This document shows, in pieces, positions 4,767 to 5,115 of a stretch of DNA of 5,115 nt. A model generated the notes under the pieces. The model was not told where the DNA came from and ran no database searches. It saw only the letters and a list, made by a program, of their open reading frames with translations. Each line of letters begins with the position of its first letter. Position 1 is the first letter of the stretch. Origin of the DNA: Candidatus Woesearchaeota archaeon (lineage in GTDB: Archaea; Nanobdellota; Nanobdellia; Woesearchaeales; UBA10216). Both the position numbers and the translations under genes were made by a program. Location: positions 1 to 5,115 of the forward strand of contig JACPBT010000014.1 of the NCBI GenBank assembly GCA_016180145.1, given 5' to 3'.

Positions 4767-5115
4767 ATGCTCCACAAAAAAATTGAAAGAATAAGAAAAG
4801 GAGAGCTTTCGGCAGCTGAAAACATAAAAGGCTTTCTTGACATAATAAAAGCAAAAAACAAAGACATAAATGCCATACTCCACATAAACGAAAACGCACT
4901 TAAAGAAGCCGAAGCCGTTGACAAAAAAATAAAACAAAAAAAAGCAGGAAAACTCGCAGGACTTGCCATTGCGGTTAAGTCAAACATTTCAGTAACTGGC
5001 ATGCCCGTAACCTGCGCATCAAGAACGCTTGAAAACTACAAAGGAACATTTGATGCTGACGCCATTGCAAGAATAAAAGCAGAGGACGGAATCATAATAG
5101 GCATGACAAACATGG
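4767..5115 (+). CDS. gatA: Asp/Glu-tRNA amidotransferase subunit A (amidase), 5' part
   Basis: The first 116 codons of a gene that continues past the right edge. GatA is the glutaminase/amidase subunit of GatCAB, which amidates Asp-tRNA-Asn (or Glu-tRNA-Gln). The fragment shows the amidase-family N-terminus, GKLAGLAIAVKSNI, with Lys71 in the position of the catalytic Lys of the Ser-cisSer-Lys triad. After it come TCASRTLENYKGTFDAD (82-98) and DGIIIGMTNM (107-116), which line up with GatA. The two serines lie outside the window. It begins 8 nt after the aspS stop, with neither a clear Shine-Dalgarno nor a TATA box, so it is probably co-transcribed and translationally coupled. The partnership with a non-discriminating AspRS points to Asn-tRNA synthesis. 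No gatC is seen beside it. Codons are A-rich (Ile ATA 11 of 16), as in aspS. A generic amidase is the less likely alternative. Confidence 0.9.
   Translation, partial: MLHKKIERIRKGELSAAENIKGFLDIIKAKNKDINAILHINENALKEAEAVDKKIKQKKAGKLAGLAIAVKSNISVTGMPVTCASRTLENYKGTFDADAIARIKAEDGIIIGMTNM

Noticed and set aside
3585..4937. 450-codon open frame antisense to aspS and gatA
   Set aside because: It lies fully opposite two clear genes. Its composition (Ser, Phe, Leu and Cys rich) is what the complement of A-ending codons gives. The strong A-over-T bias removes stop codons from this strand.
1..5115. CRISPR array, tRNA or rRNA gene, toxin-antitoxin pair or defence cluster
   Set aside because: No regularly spaced repeats, no cloverleaf or CCA end, and no recognised effector domains. 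The two small genes at 1359-1875 are convergent, not an operon pair, so a toxin-antitoxin reading is unsupported.

Overview
The window reads as a piece of an archaeal chromosome, most plausibly a small-genome (DPANN-like) lineage. The archaeal call rests on promoter layout. TATA-box-like TTTATA elements are centred 26-29 nt before the best start codons of at least five of the six promoter-proximal genes, with no Shine-Dalgarno sequences, which is the signature of archaeal leaderless transcripts. The DPANN placement is inference only. It comes from bacterial-type housekeeping enzymes (class I GAPDH, GAD-domain AspRS) sitting in an archaeal promoter context, together with short uncharacterised genes.

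Layout. Positions 1-650 carry the promoter-proximal part of an IS630/Tc1-mariner-type transposase gene on the minus strand. It is split into two frames that join across an A-AAA-AAC slippery heptamer (122-128), and it runs off the left edge. Divergent from it is an AT-rich gene for a six-helix membrane protein of unknown function (649-1260). Composition and codon use change sharply after 1260. From there the region looks like resident chromosome: a 98-residue soluble unknown protein (1359-1655, plus), a two-helix membrane protein (1648-1875, minus, overlapping it tail to tail by 8 nt), gap (1916-2914, minus), then aspS (3013-4758, plus) followed after 8 nt by the start of gatA (4767 to the right edge). 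gap and aspS are divergent, with back-to-back TATA boxes in a 98-nt gap.

How the genes work together. aspS and gatA look like one transcription unit with one job. The AspRS carries His31 and Gly83, the residue pair associated with bacterial-type non-discriminating AspRS, which also charges tRNA-Asn with aspartate. GatA is the amidase subunit of GatCAB, which would convert Asp-tRNA-Asn to Asn-tRNA-Asn. gap supplies the central triose-phosphate oxidation/reduction step and is probably unrelated in function.

The most interesting signals are the candidate programmed -1 frameshift in the transposase, a long interrupted inverted repeat at the left edge, and a very strong strand-dependent codon bias. 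By hand count, Ile is ATA in about 31 of 41 codons of aspS but 2 of 20 in gap. The transposase and the six-helix membrane gene do not follow that bias, which marks them as recent arrivals. I do not see a clearly novel multi-gene system such as a defence island, CRISPR array or biosynthetic cluster, and I see no tRNA or rRNA gene.
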